The notes beneath the pieces are model-generated. The model searched no databases and was not told where the DNA came from. It saw only the letters and a program-made list of their open reading frames with translations. Below are positions 43,888 through 55,651 of a stretch of 64,000 bases of DNA, piece after piece. The DNA lies in NCBI RefSeq assembly GCF_014648195.1, contig NZ_BMQQ01000023.1, forward strand, positions 18,070-82,069, given 5' to 3'. A program made the position numbers and the translations under genes. Position 1 is the first letter of the stretch; every line of letters starts with the position of its first letter. The DNA comes from Streptomyces purpureus. Its GTDB lineage: Bacteria > Actinomycetota > Actinomycetes > Streptomycetales > Streptomycetaceae.

Positions 43888-44698
43888 TCAGTTCCCCTCG
43901 GTTTCGAAGGTGCGCAACAGGTCGGCGGCGACGCTGACGGCGATGGTCGCCGGTTCCTTGCCGGTGATGTCGGCCAGCCCGATCGGGGTCTTGATCCGGT
44001 CGATGGTGGCCTCGTCGTGACCGCCCTCGGTGGAGAGGCGTTTACGGAACCGCACCCACTTGGCCGCCGACCCGATCAGCCCGATGGAGCCGAGGTGGGT
44101 CGTACGCAGGGCGGCGTCGCACAGCGCGGCGTCCTCGGCGTGATCATGGGTCATGATCAGGATGTGGGTGCCGCGCGGCAGATCCGCCAGTACCTCCTCG
44201 GGCAGCAGCGGCGTGTGATGCACATGCACCTGCGCCACCGCGTCCGCCAGCACATCGAGCCGCTCCTTGGCGAGCATGTCGGAGCGGGAGTCGATCAGAT
44301 GGAGGTCGAGGTCCTGACGGGCCAGGATGCGCGCCAGTTCCAGCCCGACGTGCCCGACGCCGAAGATCGCCACCGCCCGTACCACCGGCAGTGGTTCGAG
44401 CAGCACCGCGACCGTTCCGCCGCAGCACTGCACGCCATGCTGGTTGACCACCTTGTCGTTCAGGGCGAAATCGATCAGCTCCGGCTCCGGCTTGGACGCG
44501 GCGATCATCTCCCGGGCCCGGTCGATCGCGACGGCCTCGACGTTGCCGCCGCCGATCGAGCCCCACGTCTCGGTCGAGCCCACGACGAGCTTGGCACCGG
44601 CGTCGCGCGGAGCGTGGCCGCGCACGGTCGCGACGGTCACCAGCACGCCGGACTCCCGGCGTGCCCGCAACCGTGCGACCGCGGCGACCCATGTCATG

Positions 44699-44706
<8 letters not shown>
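43888..44706 (-). CDS. xdhC: XdhC-family molybdenum cofactor insertion factor
   Basis: 272 residues. XdhC binds and sulfurylates or delivers molybdopterin to xanthine dehydrogenase. N-terminal XdhC/CoxI motif VTVATVRGHAPRDAGAKLVV and GSIGGGNVEAVAIDRAREMI. The C-terminal Rossmann part has VRAVAIFGVGHVGLELARIL, ILIMTHDHAEDAALCDAALR and GLIGSAAKWVRFRKRLSTEG. The conserved QCCGG (Cys near residue 94) lies between the two parts. The GTG start at 44706 overlaps the xdhB stop by eight bases, so it is the last gene of the operon; ATG 44697 is an alternative. Confidence 0.93.
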
Positions 44707-47091
<2,385 letters not shown>

Positions 47092-47095
<4 letters not shown>

Positions 47096-48567
47096 GACGA
47101 CACCGCCTCGGTGGTCTGTGCGTGCAGCTTCAGCAGGCTCTGGCCGAGCATCGCGGAACGGTAGAGGGAGCTGGCGCGATGGTCGTCCATCGGCGTGCCC
47201 TCGCCGCGCAGCAGCCGGGCCGCGGCCTCGACGGTCTCCGCCGACCACGGCTTGCCCTCCAGGGCCGCCTCGGTGGCCAGCGCGCGGATCGGGGTGGCGG
47301 CCACGCCACCCAGGCCGATGCGGGCCTTGCGGACGACCCCGTCCTCGATGTCGAGCGCGAAGCCGACCGCGACGCTGGAGATGTCGTCGAAGCGCCGCTT
47401 GGCGATCTTGTGGAAGGCCGTGACCGGCGACAGCGGCAGCGGGATCCGCACCGCGCGGATCAGCTCGCCGGGACGGCGCACGCTCTGCCGGTAACCGGTG
47501 AAGTACTCCGCCAGCGGGACCACGCGCTCGCCGTCGGCGTCGGCGAGGACCAGCGACGCCTCCAGCGCGAGCAGTACCGGCGGGCTGTCGCCGATGGGGG
47601 AACCGGTCCCCAGGTTGCCGCCGAGGGTCGCGCCGTTGCGGATGAGCCGGGAGGCGAACTGCGGGAACAGCTCGGCCAGCAGCGGGACTTCGCCGTCGAG
47701 GCGGCGCTCGATCTCGGTGAGCGTCAGCGCCGCGCCGATCTCGATGTGGTCGGACTCGACGCGCAGCTCCCGGAGTTCGGGCAGCCGGTCGATGGCGACC
47801 ACGCAGTCCTCGCGGCGGGAGCGGATGTTCACCTCCACGCCGTAGTCGGTGGAGCCGGCGACCACGACCGCGTCGGGCCGCTCGCGCAGCAGCCGCAGCG
47901 TCTCGGCAAGGGTGTTCTTCCGTACGAACGCGCTGTCGTCCTGGACGTATTCGGTGGCGACCGGTGCCGGCGGCGCCTGCTCGCGGCGCTGCGCCAGCGG
48001 GTCCTCGTCGGCCGGCTCGCCGACGGCGAACGCGGCGTCGCGGATCGGGCGGTAGCCGGTGCAGCGGCAGAGGTTTCCGCTCAGCGCGTGCAGGTCGAAG
48101 CCGTTCGGACCGTGCTCGTGGTCGGTGCCGTCGGCCGGGTCGGACTCCGGTTCCGGGTGCGCGCAGCGGTCGGGCCGGTAGTACTCGGCGGCCATGCTGC
48201 AGACGAATCCCGGCGTGCAGTAGCCGCACTGGGAGCCGCCGCGGACCGCCATCTCCTCCTGCACCGGGTGCAGGGTGGGCGCCGTGCCGGCTTCGCCGAC
48301 GGTGGCGAGGCCTTCGGAGGTGATGACCTCCTGGCCGTCCAGCGCCGCGACCGGGACCAGGCAGGCGTTGACCGCCACCCAGTCGGTGGGCTTGTTCACT
48401 CCCGGACGGGCCACCAGAACCGAACAGGCACCGCACTCACCCTCGGCACAGCCCTCCTTGGTGCCGGTGAGGCCGCGCTCGCGCAGGAAATCCAGGACCG
48501 TGGTCTGGGGCGCGGCCGGCGAGATGGGCGTTTCTTCCCCGTTGATGGTGATACGCGGCGCTACCAT
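47092..48567 (-). CDS. xdhA: Xanthine dehydrogenase iron-sulfur/FAD subunit
   Basis: 491 residues from ATG 48567, with GAAGG upstream. Two [2Fe-2S] clusters: plant-ferredoxin type CAEGECGACSVLV, and the helical type CGYCTPGF with CRCTGYRPIRDA. The FAD domain follows (VVVAGSTDYGVEVNIRS, RLIRNGATLGGNLGTGSPIG) and the CO-dehydrogenase-flavoprotein C-terminal domain (AFHKIAKRRFDDISSVAVGF). It passes electrons from the molybdenum subunit to NAD. First gene of xdhABC; its promoter should lie in the 48568-49005 gap. Confidence 0.95.
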
Positions 48568-49005
48568 GACAGGCCTTCGTTTCGGTACGCAATCAGTTGA
48601 TTCATCATGTTTGCCAATTCCAGGCAGCTTTCTGTGATCAGAGGGCGCCGCGTGACGGGAGCGGGCGCGAAGCGGCACGCGACAGCGGCGTGCCAAAGAG
48701 GCGGTGAAGAGAAACCTGGACCGTGCCATGAAAGGGCACGTCAGAACGGCGTGATCAGCAGCCGTGCGCGATACGACCCGGAACCCAGACCGTGCTGTGG
48801 GCGAGGCGACTCAGGTCAGAGCTGGTGTACATCCGCCGGTCGCCTCCTCTCGGTCGTCATGGGTCGACGTTGACCGCAAATTAGTGGCTGACGCCACAGA
48901 GGTCAAGAGGTTGTCCGCTCCCTGAGCCTCTCCGGGGCCTCCGCCCGCCGGTACAGCCGCGGCGCCGGTTCTGCGCGTACCCGGCTCCGGCTGTGTGCCC
49001 CTGTG
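48568..49005. other. 438-base intergenic region with the xdh promoter, no gene
   Basis: Separates the xdh operon from the MerR-type gene, both on the minus strand. It is locally AT-richer near 48590-48620 (minus strand TTGGCAAACATGATGAATCA), a possible promoter of the xdh operon, but I could not fix its hexamers. A short palindrome GTGGC-TGAC-GCCAC lies near 48885. No open frame here has family-like sequence. Confidence 0.6.
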
Positions 49006-49947
49006 TCACCGCGGCGCCCGTACGCGCAGCGCCGTGACGGACCAGTCGAGGGCCGGGGCCAGAGGCTGCGGGGCCGGCCAGTCGTTGATGACCGCGAGCA
49101 GGTGGAAGTAACGGTCTCGGCGCGGATCGTTCGCGGCCTCCAGACGCGGCAGCAGCCACAGGTGGGGTTCGGTGTCGTCGAGACGGCCGAGGGCGCGGGC
49201 ACAGCCGGCGGTGAGCTCCCTGACGACAGAGTCGGCCTGGGGCGCTTCCGGGGCGATCCCCGACCCGGCGGCGGCTCCGGCGAGGTCACGGGCGACGGCG
49301 ACGACATTCGGGCGCGGTGGTGTGGATCCGCTCCCGGACAGACCCGCTGCGTAGTCTACGGTCACTCTCCGCACACGCTCGCGGAAGTCCGGGTCCAGCG
49401 ACAGTTCGGCCAGCTCCACCCATGCCTCGATCTGCGCGTCCGTGGGGCTGTCGGGGAGTTCCGGTGTCATGGAGCGCCGGGCTGCGGCATGGCGACCGGC
49501 GCCGCCGCCCAGCCCCTCGAAGACGGTGTCGAGGAAGCCGTCGATCAGTCGTCGGCGTTCTCCTTGGGAAAGCTGAGCCAACTGGTGCATGCGTTCCATC
49601 TCCTCATGGGTTGGCCTGCGCCTGGCCGCGGCCATCAGCACCGCCCGCTGCAGCCGCAGGGCGGCGATCTGCACGTCCAGCGCGGCCGCGTGCTGCTCCG
49701 CGACGTCGCCGAGCGTCAGCTCTCGCTCCACGACCTGCCGGATCGCGTCGAGGCCCAGTCCGAGTTCGCGCAGCGTCCGCACCAGGGTCAGTCGGGCGAC
49801 GGAGTCGGGACCGTAGCGGCGGTAGCCGGCCAGGGTGCGGTCGGCCGGCACCACGATGCCGCGGTCGGAGTAGAAGCGGATGGTCTTGACCGTCAGCCCC
49901 GTGCGCCGGGCCAGTTCACCGATCGAGTAGAGCGTGCCGTCGTCCAT
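49006..49947 (-). CDS. MerR-family transcriptional regulator
   Basis: 313 residues. An N-terminal winged helix-turn-helix of MerR type (YSIGELARRTGLTVKTIRFY, then LAGYRRYGPDSVARLTLVRT) is followed by the dimerisation coiled coil (LDVQIAALRLQRAVLMAAAR). A long C-terminal part from residue 120 has no clear signature: LIDGFLDTVFEGLGGGAGRH, QIEAWVELAELSLDPDFRER, and the end LAPALDWSVTALRVRAPR. No metal-binding Cys cluster is visible, so an organic effector is more likely. It does not need to control the neighbouring xdh operon, since 438 bases separate them on the same strand. Confidence 0.9.
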   Translation of the reverse strand: MDDGTLYSIGELARRTGLTVKTIRFYSDRGIVVPADRTLAGYRRYGPDSVARLTLVRTLRELGLGLDAIRQVVERELTLGDVAEQHAAALDVQIAALRLQRAVLMAAARRRPTHEEMERMHQLAQLSQGERRRLIDGFLDTVFEGLGGGAGRHAAARRSMTPELPDSPTDAQIEAWVELAELSLDPDFRERVRRVTVDYAAGLSGSGSTPPRPNVVAVARDLAGAAAGSGIAPEAPQADSVVRELTAGCARALGRLDDTEPHLWLLPRLEAANDPRRDRYFHLLAVINDWPAPQPLAPALDWSVTALRVRAPR

Positions 49948-50197
49948 GACCTCACCTTCGCGTCTCCCCCTACGGGAGACTCAAGCCCGCTCCGGCGGCC
50001 CGTGGATCAGGCACGGCTGCTCACCGCGGCCGGATGAGGACGGCCGCGCGGGCGGGCTACGCGAGCGGCTTCGGTGCCACCGTAGTCCGCCCCGCGGCCC
50101 AGGCCCCGTCGTCTCCGTGCGGTGCGTGTACGCGCCCCGACGGCGACATCGCGCGGCGCCGCACGCCACGGCTGCCCGATGGCCCGGAGGCAGTCCG

Positions 50198-50990
50198 TCA
50201 GGTCAGGCTCGACGGGACGATGCCGTAACGGCGCATCTTGCGGTACATCGTGGCGCGGGAGATGCCGAGGTCCAGCGCGGTGCGCTGGACGTTGGAGTGG
50301 TGGTCCAGCAACCCGCGTAGGATGGCGTCGCGTTCCAGCGCCTCGATGGTGGGGCGGCATTCCAGTGGGAGGTCGTCGGCATGGATCATCGGGCCGGATG
50401 GCCGCCGCGCCAGCCCGCGCATCACCGACTCGAGCTGCCGGACGTTCTCCGGCCAGGGGCATCGCTGCAGCATGGTCAGGGCATCCGGGGAGAACCTGCT
50501 CTCACCGCTCGGCCGGTACTTGCGCAGGAAGAACCGCGCCAGGTCCTCGATGTCCCCGGGGCGGTGGCGCAGGGGCGGCACCTCCACCAAGGCACCGCAG
50601 AGCCGGTCGAGTTGGTCGTCGGTGCTCACCATGGACGGCTGGCTGGTCAGGACCAGTTGCCCGGTGGCGGTGCCGTCCAGGTGTGTCAGCAGGTTCCTCA
50701 GCCGTTCCCGCAGCTGGTCGCCCAGCAGGTGGACGTCGCGCAGGACGAGCACATTGGACGGCACGGCGAGCAGCTCTCCGACGTCGTGCAGCCAGCCCTC
50801 GGTGGCGGCCGGTGCATCGGACAGCGGCGGCTGCGTCGTCTCCAGCCGGCGTCCGGCGCCGTGGGCCCGGTGCAGGGTCTCGACCAGCGTCCTCTTTCCG
50901 ACACCGGCCTCGCCCAGGAGGTGCAGCGGCGTCCCGGCGACGAACGCCGCCCGGCTGTCGGCGACCGCGCGCAGCCTGCCTGGGGAATCC
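50198..50990 (-). pseudogene. 5'-truncated AcoR/NtrC-type activator (AAA and Fis parts only)
   Basis: The minus strand encodes the C-terminal part of a Fis-type activator. It begins abruptly near VADSRAAFVAGTPLHLLGEA with Walker A GEAGVGKRTLVETLH, includes the AAA part VEVPPLRHRPGDIEDLARFF and CPWPENVRQLESVMRGLARR, and ends with a Fis helix-turn-helix (VQRTALDLGISRATMYRKMR). AcoR-like proteins normally have about 300 residues of GAF and PAS sequence before this. Upstream of about 50990 the same DNA reads as a different gene on the other strand. Streptomyces AcoR-type activators often lack the sigma-54 GAFTGA motif, as here. Confidence 0.7.
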
Positions 50991-51262
50991 CGCGCGACAC
51001 GACCGGGGTCCAGGTGGGCGTCCGGCCCGAGTACGTCAAGATCGTCACGGACCCCGGTCCCAACACCTTCCCCGGCAGACTGCGGGGCGTCACGGACCAC
51101 GGCGCGCAGCGCGTGCTCGAGGTGGAGGTGGCCGGGCAGCTCGTGAGGACCAAGACGCCGCGGGAGGAGGGGGTCCCGGCCGGCGAGGAGGTGCTGGTCC
51201 ATCTGCCGCGCGCCAAGGTCCTTCCATACGCGGACGGCCGGTTGGTACTCCGGTCGTCATGA
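50991..51262 (+). pseudogene. 5'-truncated ABC importer ATPase (C-terminal TOBE region)
   Basis: Plus strand: GVQVGVRPEYVKIVTDPGPN, then FPGRLRGVTDHGAQRVLEVE, TKTPREEGVPAGEEVLVHLP and a stop at 51262. This is the TOBE regulatory domain at the end of PotA/UgpC-type ABC ATPases. Walker and signature motifs are missing. The fragment begins where the AcoR-like fragment begins on the other strand, so the two broken ends meet head to head. Confidence 0.7.
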
Positions 51263-51294
51263 CCCGTCGAGCAGGACATCAGCAAAGGAATCCC

Positions 51295-51627
51295 ATGATC
51301 TTCATCACCGCCAAGTTCCGAGTCCGTCCCGAGCACGCCGACCGCTGGCCCGAGGTCACCGCCGACTTCACCCGGGCCACGCGCGCCGAGCCGGGCTGCC
51401 TGTGGTTCGACTGGTCGCGCAGTGTGGAAGACCCGACGGAGTACGTCCTGATCGAGGCCTTCCGCGACGACGAGGCCGGGGCCACGCATGTGCAGTCCGC
51501 GCATTTCAAGGCGGCGCAGCAGACGTTGCCGCCCCATCTGGTCGAGACGCCGCGCATCGTCAACATGAACCTTCCTCAGCACGACTGGTCGCTGCTGGGG
51601 GAGATGGCGGTCCCCGGCCAGGAGTAG
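51295..51627 (+). CDS. Antibiotic-biosynthesis-monooxygenase-fold (ABM) protein
   Basis: 110 residues from ATG 51295, with AAAGGAA upstream. Small ferredoxin-like-fold ABM domain: MIFITAKFRVRPEHADRWPE, EPGCLWFDWSRSVEDPTEYV, LIEAFRDDEAGATHVQSAHF, with a Trp/His-rich end. Members include cofactor-free quinol monooxygenases of the YgiN type. Substrate unknown. It follows the TOBE remnant by 32 bases and may once have been in its operon; its stop is 15 bases from the convergent SpoIIE-type gene. Confidence 0.87.
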   Translation: MIFITAKFRVRPEHADRWPEVTADFTRATRAEPGCLWFDWSRSVEDPTEYVLIEAFRDDEAGATHVQSAHFKAAQQTLPPHLVETPRIVNMNLPQHDWSLLGEMAVPGQE

Positions 51628-51642
51628 CAAGGCCCGCTACGG

Positions 51643-54063
51643 TCAGGTGGACGTGCCGGCCAGAGGTTGTTCGGTCCACACCGTCTTTCCCTCGCGGGTG
51701 TACCGGGTGCCCCAGCGTTCGGCCATCTGGGCCACCAGGAACAGGCCGCGCCCGCCCTCGTCGGTGGTGCGGGCGCGGCGCAGGTGGGGTGAGGTGTGGC
51801 TGGTGTCGCTGACCTCGCACACCAGGCACCGTTCACGGATCAGGCGCAGGGTCGCCGGGCCGCCCGCGTAGCGGTAGACGTTGGTGACCAGTTCGCTGGC
51901 GATCAACTCGGTGGTGAACGCCAAGTGCTCCAGACCCCACTCGGTCAGCTTGGCGGAGGTCAGGGCGCGGGCGCGGGCGGCGCTTGCGGGCTCCGGTGGC
52001 AGACGCCAGGAGGCGACATCGTCCGGTGGCAGCGTGCGAGTGCGGGCGATCAGCAGAGCGACGTCGTCGCCGGGGCGCGATGGCACGAGCGAGTCGACCA
52101 CCGCTTGGCAGGTCCGTTCCAGCGCGTCGGCGGGATGGGTCAGCGCTGCGCACAGCTTGGTCAGGCCGACGTCGGCATCGATGTGGCGTTCGCCGATGAG
52201 TCCGTTGGTGTACAGGCTCAGCAGACTTCCCTCGGTCAGTTCGACGTCCCGGGCCTCGAACGGCAGGCCGCCCAGGCCGAGCGGTGGGCCGGCGGGCAGG
52301 TCCAGCAGCTCCACCTGTCCGTCCGGGGCGGTCACCGCGGGCGGCGGGTGGCCGGCGCGGGCCATGGAGCACCGCCCGGAGACCGGGTCGTACACGGCGT
52401 ACAGGCAGGTGGCACCGATGACCTGCTCCCCTACGGGCCGTTCGCCGGCTGCTTCCTGTTCGGCCGCCAGGAGGTCGACCAGGTCGTCCAGGCGGGAGAG
52501 GACCTCGTCCGGTTCCAGGTCGAGGCTGGCGAGCGTGTGGACGGCGGTACGCAGTCGGCCCATGGTGGCGGCGGCGTGGATGCCGCGTCCCACCACGTCG
52601 CCGACGACCAGGGCGACCCGGGCCCCGGACAGGGGGATGACGTCGAACCAGTCGCCGCCCAGGCCTGGGGCCGCGCTGGCGGGCAGGTACCGCATGGCCA
52701 CCTCGACGGCCGACTGGTCCGGGACCGTCCGGGGCAGCAGGCTGCTCTGCAAGGTGAACGCGGTCTGCTGTTGCTGGGTGAAGCGCCGGGCGTTGTCGAT
52801 GGCGACGGCGGCGCGCGAGGCGAGTTCCTGGGCGAGGGTGAGGTCGTCCGCCTCGAAGGGATCAGGGCGGCGCGAGCGCCACAGGGTCATCACGCCCAGC
52901 ACCAGGCCTCGCGCGGCGACGGGGACCACGATCAACGAGTGAGCGCCCAGGGCCGGGGCATGGGCCCCCTGGTGGCCTTCCTTCGAGTACCAGTCGGGTG
53001 GGAGAACCGGTTCCAGGACGGGCCGTCCTTCGGCCAGGCATCTGGCCTGGGGGGTGTCAGGCCCGAACTCCACCGGCTCGCCGTGGGGATGGGGCGGGCC
53101 GGCCTGTTGGGCGCCGACGCTGCAGACGCCCACGCGGACCACCGGCTCTGCCAGCGCCTGCGCCAGTTCCCCACCGCACGTCACCGGCCGAAGCAGGTCC
53201 ACCGACGCGTGGTCGGCAAGGTGAGGCACCATCACCTCGGCGAGTTCCCGGGCGGTCTCCGCCACGTCCAGGGTGGTTCCGATACGGCTGCCGGCCTGGT
53301 CGAGAAGCCCGAGCCGACGCTGGGCCCGGTGACGTTCGGTGATGTCCTCGATCATCTCGGCCACACCCAGGACACGGCCGGACGCGTCCTCCATCGGGAA
53401 GGAGGAGACCATCGCGACCCGCTCTCGTGCCGGATCCCACTCCAGGCGAACGAACTGCTCGGAGTAGACCGTCGGCCTTCCGGTCTCCATCACCTGGCGC
53501 ACCCGGTCCACGGCCCTGCGTGCGTCGTCGGGCACGAGGAAACAGCCGGTGGGCAGCCCCCGAAACTCCGCTGCCGGGACGCCGCTGAAGCGTTCGATGG
53601 CCCGGTTGACCCGGAGAAGCCTCAGGTCGGGGCCGTGGACGACCAGGCCGATCGGACACCGGCGGTACAACCCGTCGAGCACCGCGCGGTCCCTCTGCCA
53701 CTCCAGGACGTCAACCGCGAGTGCTCCGGCGAGAAACCACTCGCGGCTGTGGCCGCCGCGCGAGAGCGCTTGTGCCCGGAGCCCCATCTCCAGGAGCCGC
53801 CCGTCGCTGTGCCGCACGTTGAGCACCCCGAACCAGCCGCTGTCTCTCCTGCAGCTCGCCGCGGCGTCCCTGACCGCCGGCAGATCGCGGGGATCGGCCA
53901 GGACCTCGAATGCCGGACGGCCGATCACGGCTGTGTCGGGATGGCCGAGCAGTTCCTGGGCCCGCCGGTTCCATCCGACCACGGTTCCCCGGTCGTCGAG
54001 CACAGCCAGGGCGGCGAGGTGCGGGGCGAACGGATCGTCGTGGGTTTCGCTGAGCTCCGTCAT
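51643..54063 (-). CDS. SpoIIE-type PP2C phosphatase with PAS, GAF and anti-sigma-kinase-like domains
   Basis: 806 residues from ATG 54063 (GGAG seven bases upstream). Domain order: PAS (10-125, LAVLDDRGTVVGWNRRAQEL), PAS (145-265, FSGVPAAEFRGLPTGCFLVP), GAF (270-430), then SpoIIE phosphatase (445-660) with metal-binding Asp in GLGGDWFDVIPLSGARVALV and VGDVVGRGIHAAATMGRL. A HATPase_c anti-sigma-kinase domain (680-806) follows, with the N box in ELIASELVTNVYRYAGGP and the G box in DEGGRGLFLVAQMAERWGTR. Kinase and phosphatase in one protein suggest control of an anti-anti-sigma partner; none is encoded nearby. Cytosolic. Confidence 0.93.
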   Translation of the reverse strand: MTELSETHDDPFAPHLAALAVLDDRGTVVGWNRRAQELLGHPDTAVIGRPAFEVLADPRDLPAVRDAAASCRRDSGWFGVLNVRHSDGRLLEMGLRAQALSRGGHSREWFLAGALAVDVLEWQRDRAVLDGLYRRCPIGLVVHGPDLRLLRVNRAIERFSGVPAAEFRGLPTGCFLVPDDARRAVDRVRQVMETGRPTVYSEQFVRLEWDPARERVAMVSSFPMEDASGRVLGVAEMIEDITERHRAQRRLGLLDQAGSRIGTTLDVAETARELAEVMVPHLADHASVDLLRPVTCGGELAQALAEPVVRVGVCSVGAQQAGPPHPHGEPVEFGPDTPQARCLAEGRPVLEPVLPPDWYSKEGHQGAHAPALGAHSLIVVPVAARGLVLGVMTLWRSRRPDPFEADDLTLAQELASRAAVAIDNARRFTQQQQTAFTLQSSLLPRTVPDQSAVEVAMRYLPASAAPGLGGDWFDVIPLSGARVALVVGDVVGRGIHAAATMGRLRTAVHTLASLDLEPDEVLSRLDDLVDLLAAEQEAAGERPVGEQVIGATCLYAVYDPVSGRCSMARAGHPPPAVTAPDGQVELLDLPAGPPLGLGGLPFEARDVELTEGSLLSLYTNGLIGERHIDADVGLTKLCAALTHPADALERTCQAVVDSLVPSRPGDDVALLIARTRTLPPDDVASWRLPPEPASAARARALTSAKLTEWGLEHLAFTTELIASELVTNVYRYAGGPATLRLIRERCLVCEVSDTSHTSPHLRRARTTDEGGRGLFLVAQMAERWGTRYTREGKTVWTEQPLAGTST

Positions 54064-54376
54064 CCGCTTCTCCACCGCTGGACACCAGTTTGTCCCATTG
54101 AACCCGGTGAGGCCGCGCGCTCGCCGCCGCGAGGTACGGCGTGGCGGGCACCGGTGACGGAGCGGGGGCGGCCCCGAGGTGTCAGGGCATCGACCGGGAC
54201 CGCCCCCGCCGGCTGCCGCTCGTCCGAACAGGCCCTGGGGCCGCACCGGGCGCACATGGGTGTGAGCACCCAACTTCCGGGCTGCCGGACTGTGCGCCGC
54301 GCACAGATCCCCGCGGGCGGATGTCCCACCCCGGGCCTGTTGACGGAGCACGAGGCGGGCGGCGACGATCGGCGCC

Positions 54377-54837
54377 GTGCCTCGTGGACCCGCTCTGGGC
54401 ACCCTCCGACTCTCCGAACCGCTCCGCCGGGAGCGGCGGCGGATCCTGCACACCGTCCACGACCGGCTCGAGGAGGTGGCGGAGCAGGAGCGCCGGACCG
54501 CGGCCACGCTGACCGCCGAGCGCAGCCGTGGCGTGGACGACCCCATCGCCCTCTTCGTGGCCGGAGCCAGGGCCTACCTGGAGGGCACCTGGACAACCGA
54601 AGGCTCGGCAGACTCCTCGTGGAGGACGACGGCCCCGCGGGGTTCGACGCCTTGCGCCGCCAGTGGGACCGCGCGTGGGTCCGGCGCAACGCCCGGCTCC
54701 TGAAGGTGGACGAGCGGCGACGCGCCGGCCGGGTCCGCGCGCCGCCGCGAACGCGCCGAAGGCGAGGCCTACGGCCTCCGGGAGATCGTGGACGAGGTGT
54801 GCGGCATCCTGATCCATCTGTCGGCACCGCCCGGTTG
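54377..54837 (+). pseudogene. Frameshifted remnant resembling a TetR-type regulator C-terminus
   Basis: Plausible coding sequence runs through all three plus frames. First, RILHTVHDRLEEVAEQERRT and DDPIALFVAGARAYLEGTWT (from ATG 54377). Then, after a shift near 54605, LLVEDDGPAGFDALRRQWDR. Then, after another near 54750, AEGEAYGLREIVDEVCGILI and a stop at 54837. The DPIALFVAGARAYLE stretch and the layout recall the ligand domain of TetR regulators, but no helix-turn-helix is visible. The 313 bases before it (54064-54376) hold no gene I can support. Confidence 0.5.
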
Positions 54838-54867
54838 AATCACCGGGCGGGCCCCACGGCGTTCGGC

Positions 54868-55650
54868 CTAGGCGCCGATGCCGGCTCCTTGCCTGAACGG
54901 GAGCGCGTCACCGAGCAGTTGGCCACCGTCGATCACCATGGTCTCGCCGGTGATCCAACTCGCGGCGTCGGAGACGAGGAAGGCGACCGCCGAGGCGATG
55001 TCGGCGGGCTCCCCTATGCGCCCGAGTGCCGTCGAGGCGGACACGGCCTGCTCGTGCTCCTTCCACAGCGCCTCGGCCAGCTTGGTGCGCACCACACCCG
55101 GTGCCACCGCGTTGACGCGGATCTTCGGCGAGAGCTCCAGGGCCAGTTGCTTCGTGAGATGGATCAGTGCGGCCTTCGACGCGTTGTACAACCCGATGTT
55201 CGCCTCGAAGGCCATGCCGCCGACCGACGCGGTGTTGACGACCGCACCGCCGTGCTCGCCCATCCAGGCCCGGGTGGCCAGCCCCGTCCACAGGACGGGA
55301 GCCCACAGGTTCACGTCGAAGGTTTTGGCGAACCGGCCGTGGTCCTGGTCGATGACCGGCCCGAAGGCCGGGTTGGTCCCGGCGTTGTTGACGAGGATGT
55401 CCAGGCTTCCGAAGCTTTCGAGCGTCAGATCCACACAGCGCCGGGCCGCCTCTTCGTCGACCGCGTGCGCACCGACACCGACCGCGCTGCCCCCGACCTG
55501 GACCGCTGCGGCCTCCGCCGCCTCCTGGGAGCGTGACGTGAGGACGACGTTCGCGCCGGCGACGGCGAGGGCTCGGGCGATCGCCAGCCCGATACCGCGC
55601 GAGGCACCGGTGACCACTGCGGTGCGACCGGTGAGATCGAGTCCTGCCAT
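54868..55650 (-). CDS. Short-chain dehydrogenase/reductase (SDR)
   Basis: 260 residues. Classical SDR: TGASRGIGLAIARALAVAGA (NAD(P) loop), LDILVNNAGTNPAFGP, catalytic Ser in VVNTASVGGMAFEANIG, Tyr-x-x-x-Lys in LYNASKAALIHLTKQL, and a C-terminal GRIGEPADIASAVAFLVSDA. It starts one base after the acyl-CoA dehydrogenase stop, so the two are co-transcribed from the operator-bearing promoter at 57317-57346. A 3-hydroxyacyl-CoA dehydrogenase role in beta-oxidation fits the cluster; the substrate is inference. Confidence 0.9.
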   Translation of the reverse strand: MAGLDLTGRTAVVTGASRGIGLAIARALAVAGANVVLTSRSQEAAEAAAVQVGGSAVGVGAHAVDEEAARRCVDLTLESFGSLDILVNNAGTNPAFGPVIDQDHGRFAKTFDVNLWAPVLWTGLATRAWMGEHGGAVVNTASVGGMAFEANIGLYNASKAALIHLTKQLALELSPKIRVNAVAPGVVRTKLAEALWKEHEQAVSASTALGRIGEPADIASAVAFLVSDAASWITGETMVIDGGQLLGDALPFRQGAGIGA

Positions 55651-55651
55651 C

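Noticed and set aside
47096..48436. Upstream extension of the xdhB frame
   Set aside because: It overlaps xdhA, whose iron-sulfur and FAD motifs are clear. The family start at 47095 is coupled by ATGA.
51796..55536. Plus-strand frame of 1246 codons
   Set aside because: It is antisense to the SpoIIE-type gene for most of its length. Only a short stretch near 54.6 kb is coding-like and is reported as a pseudogene.
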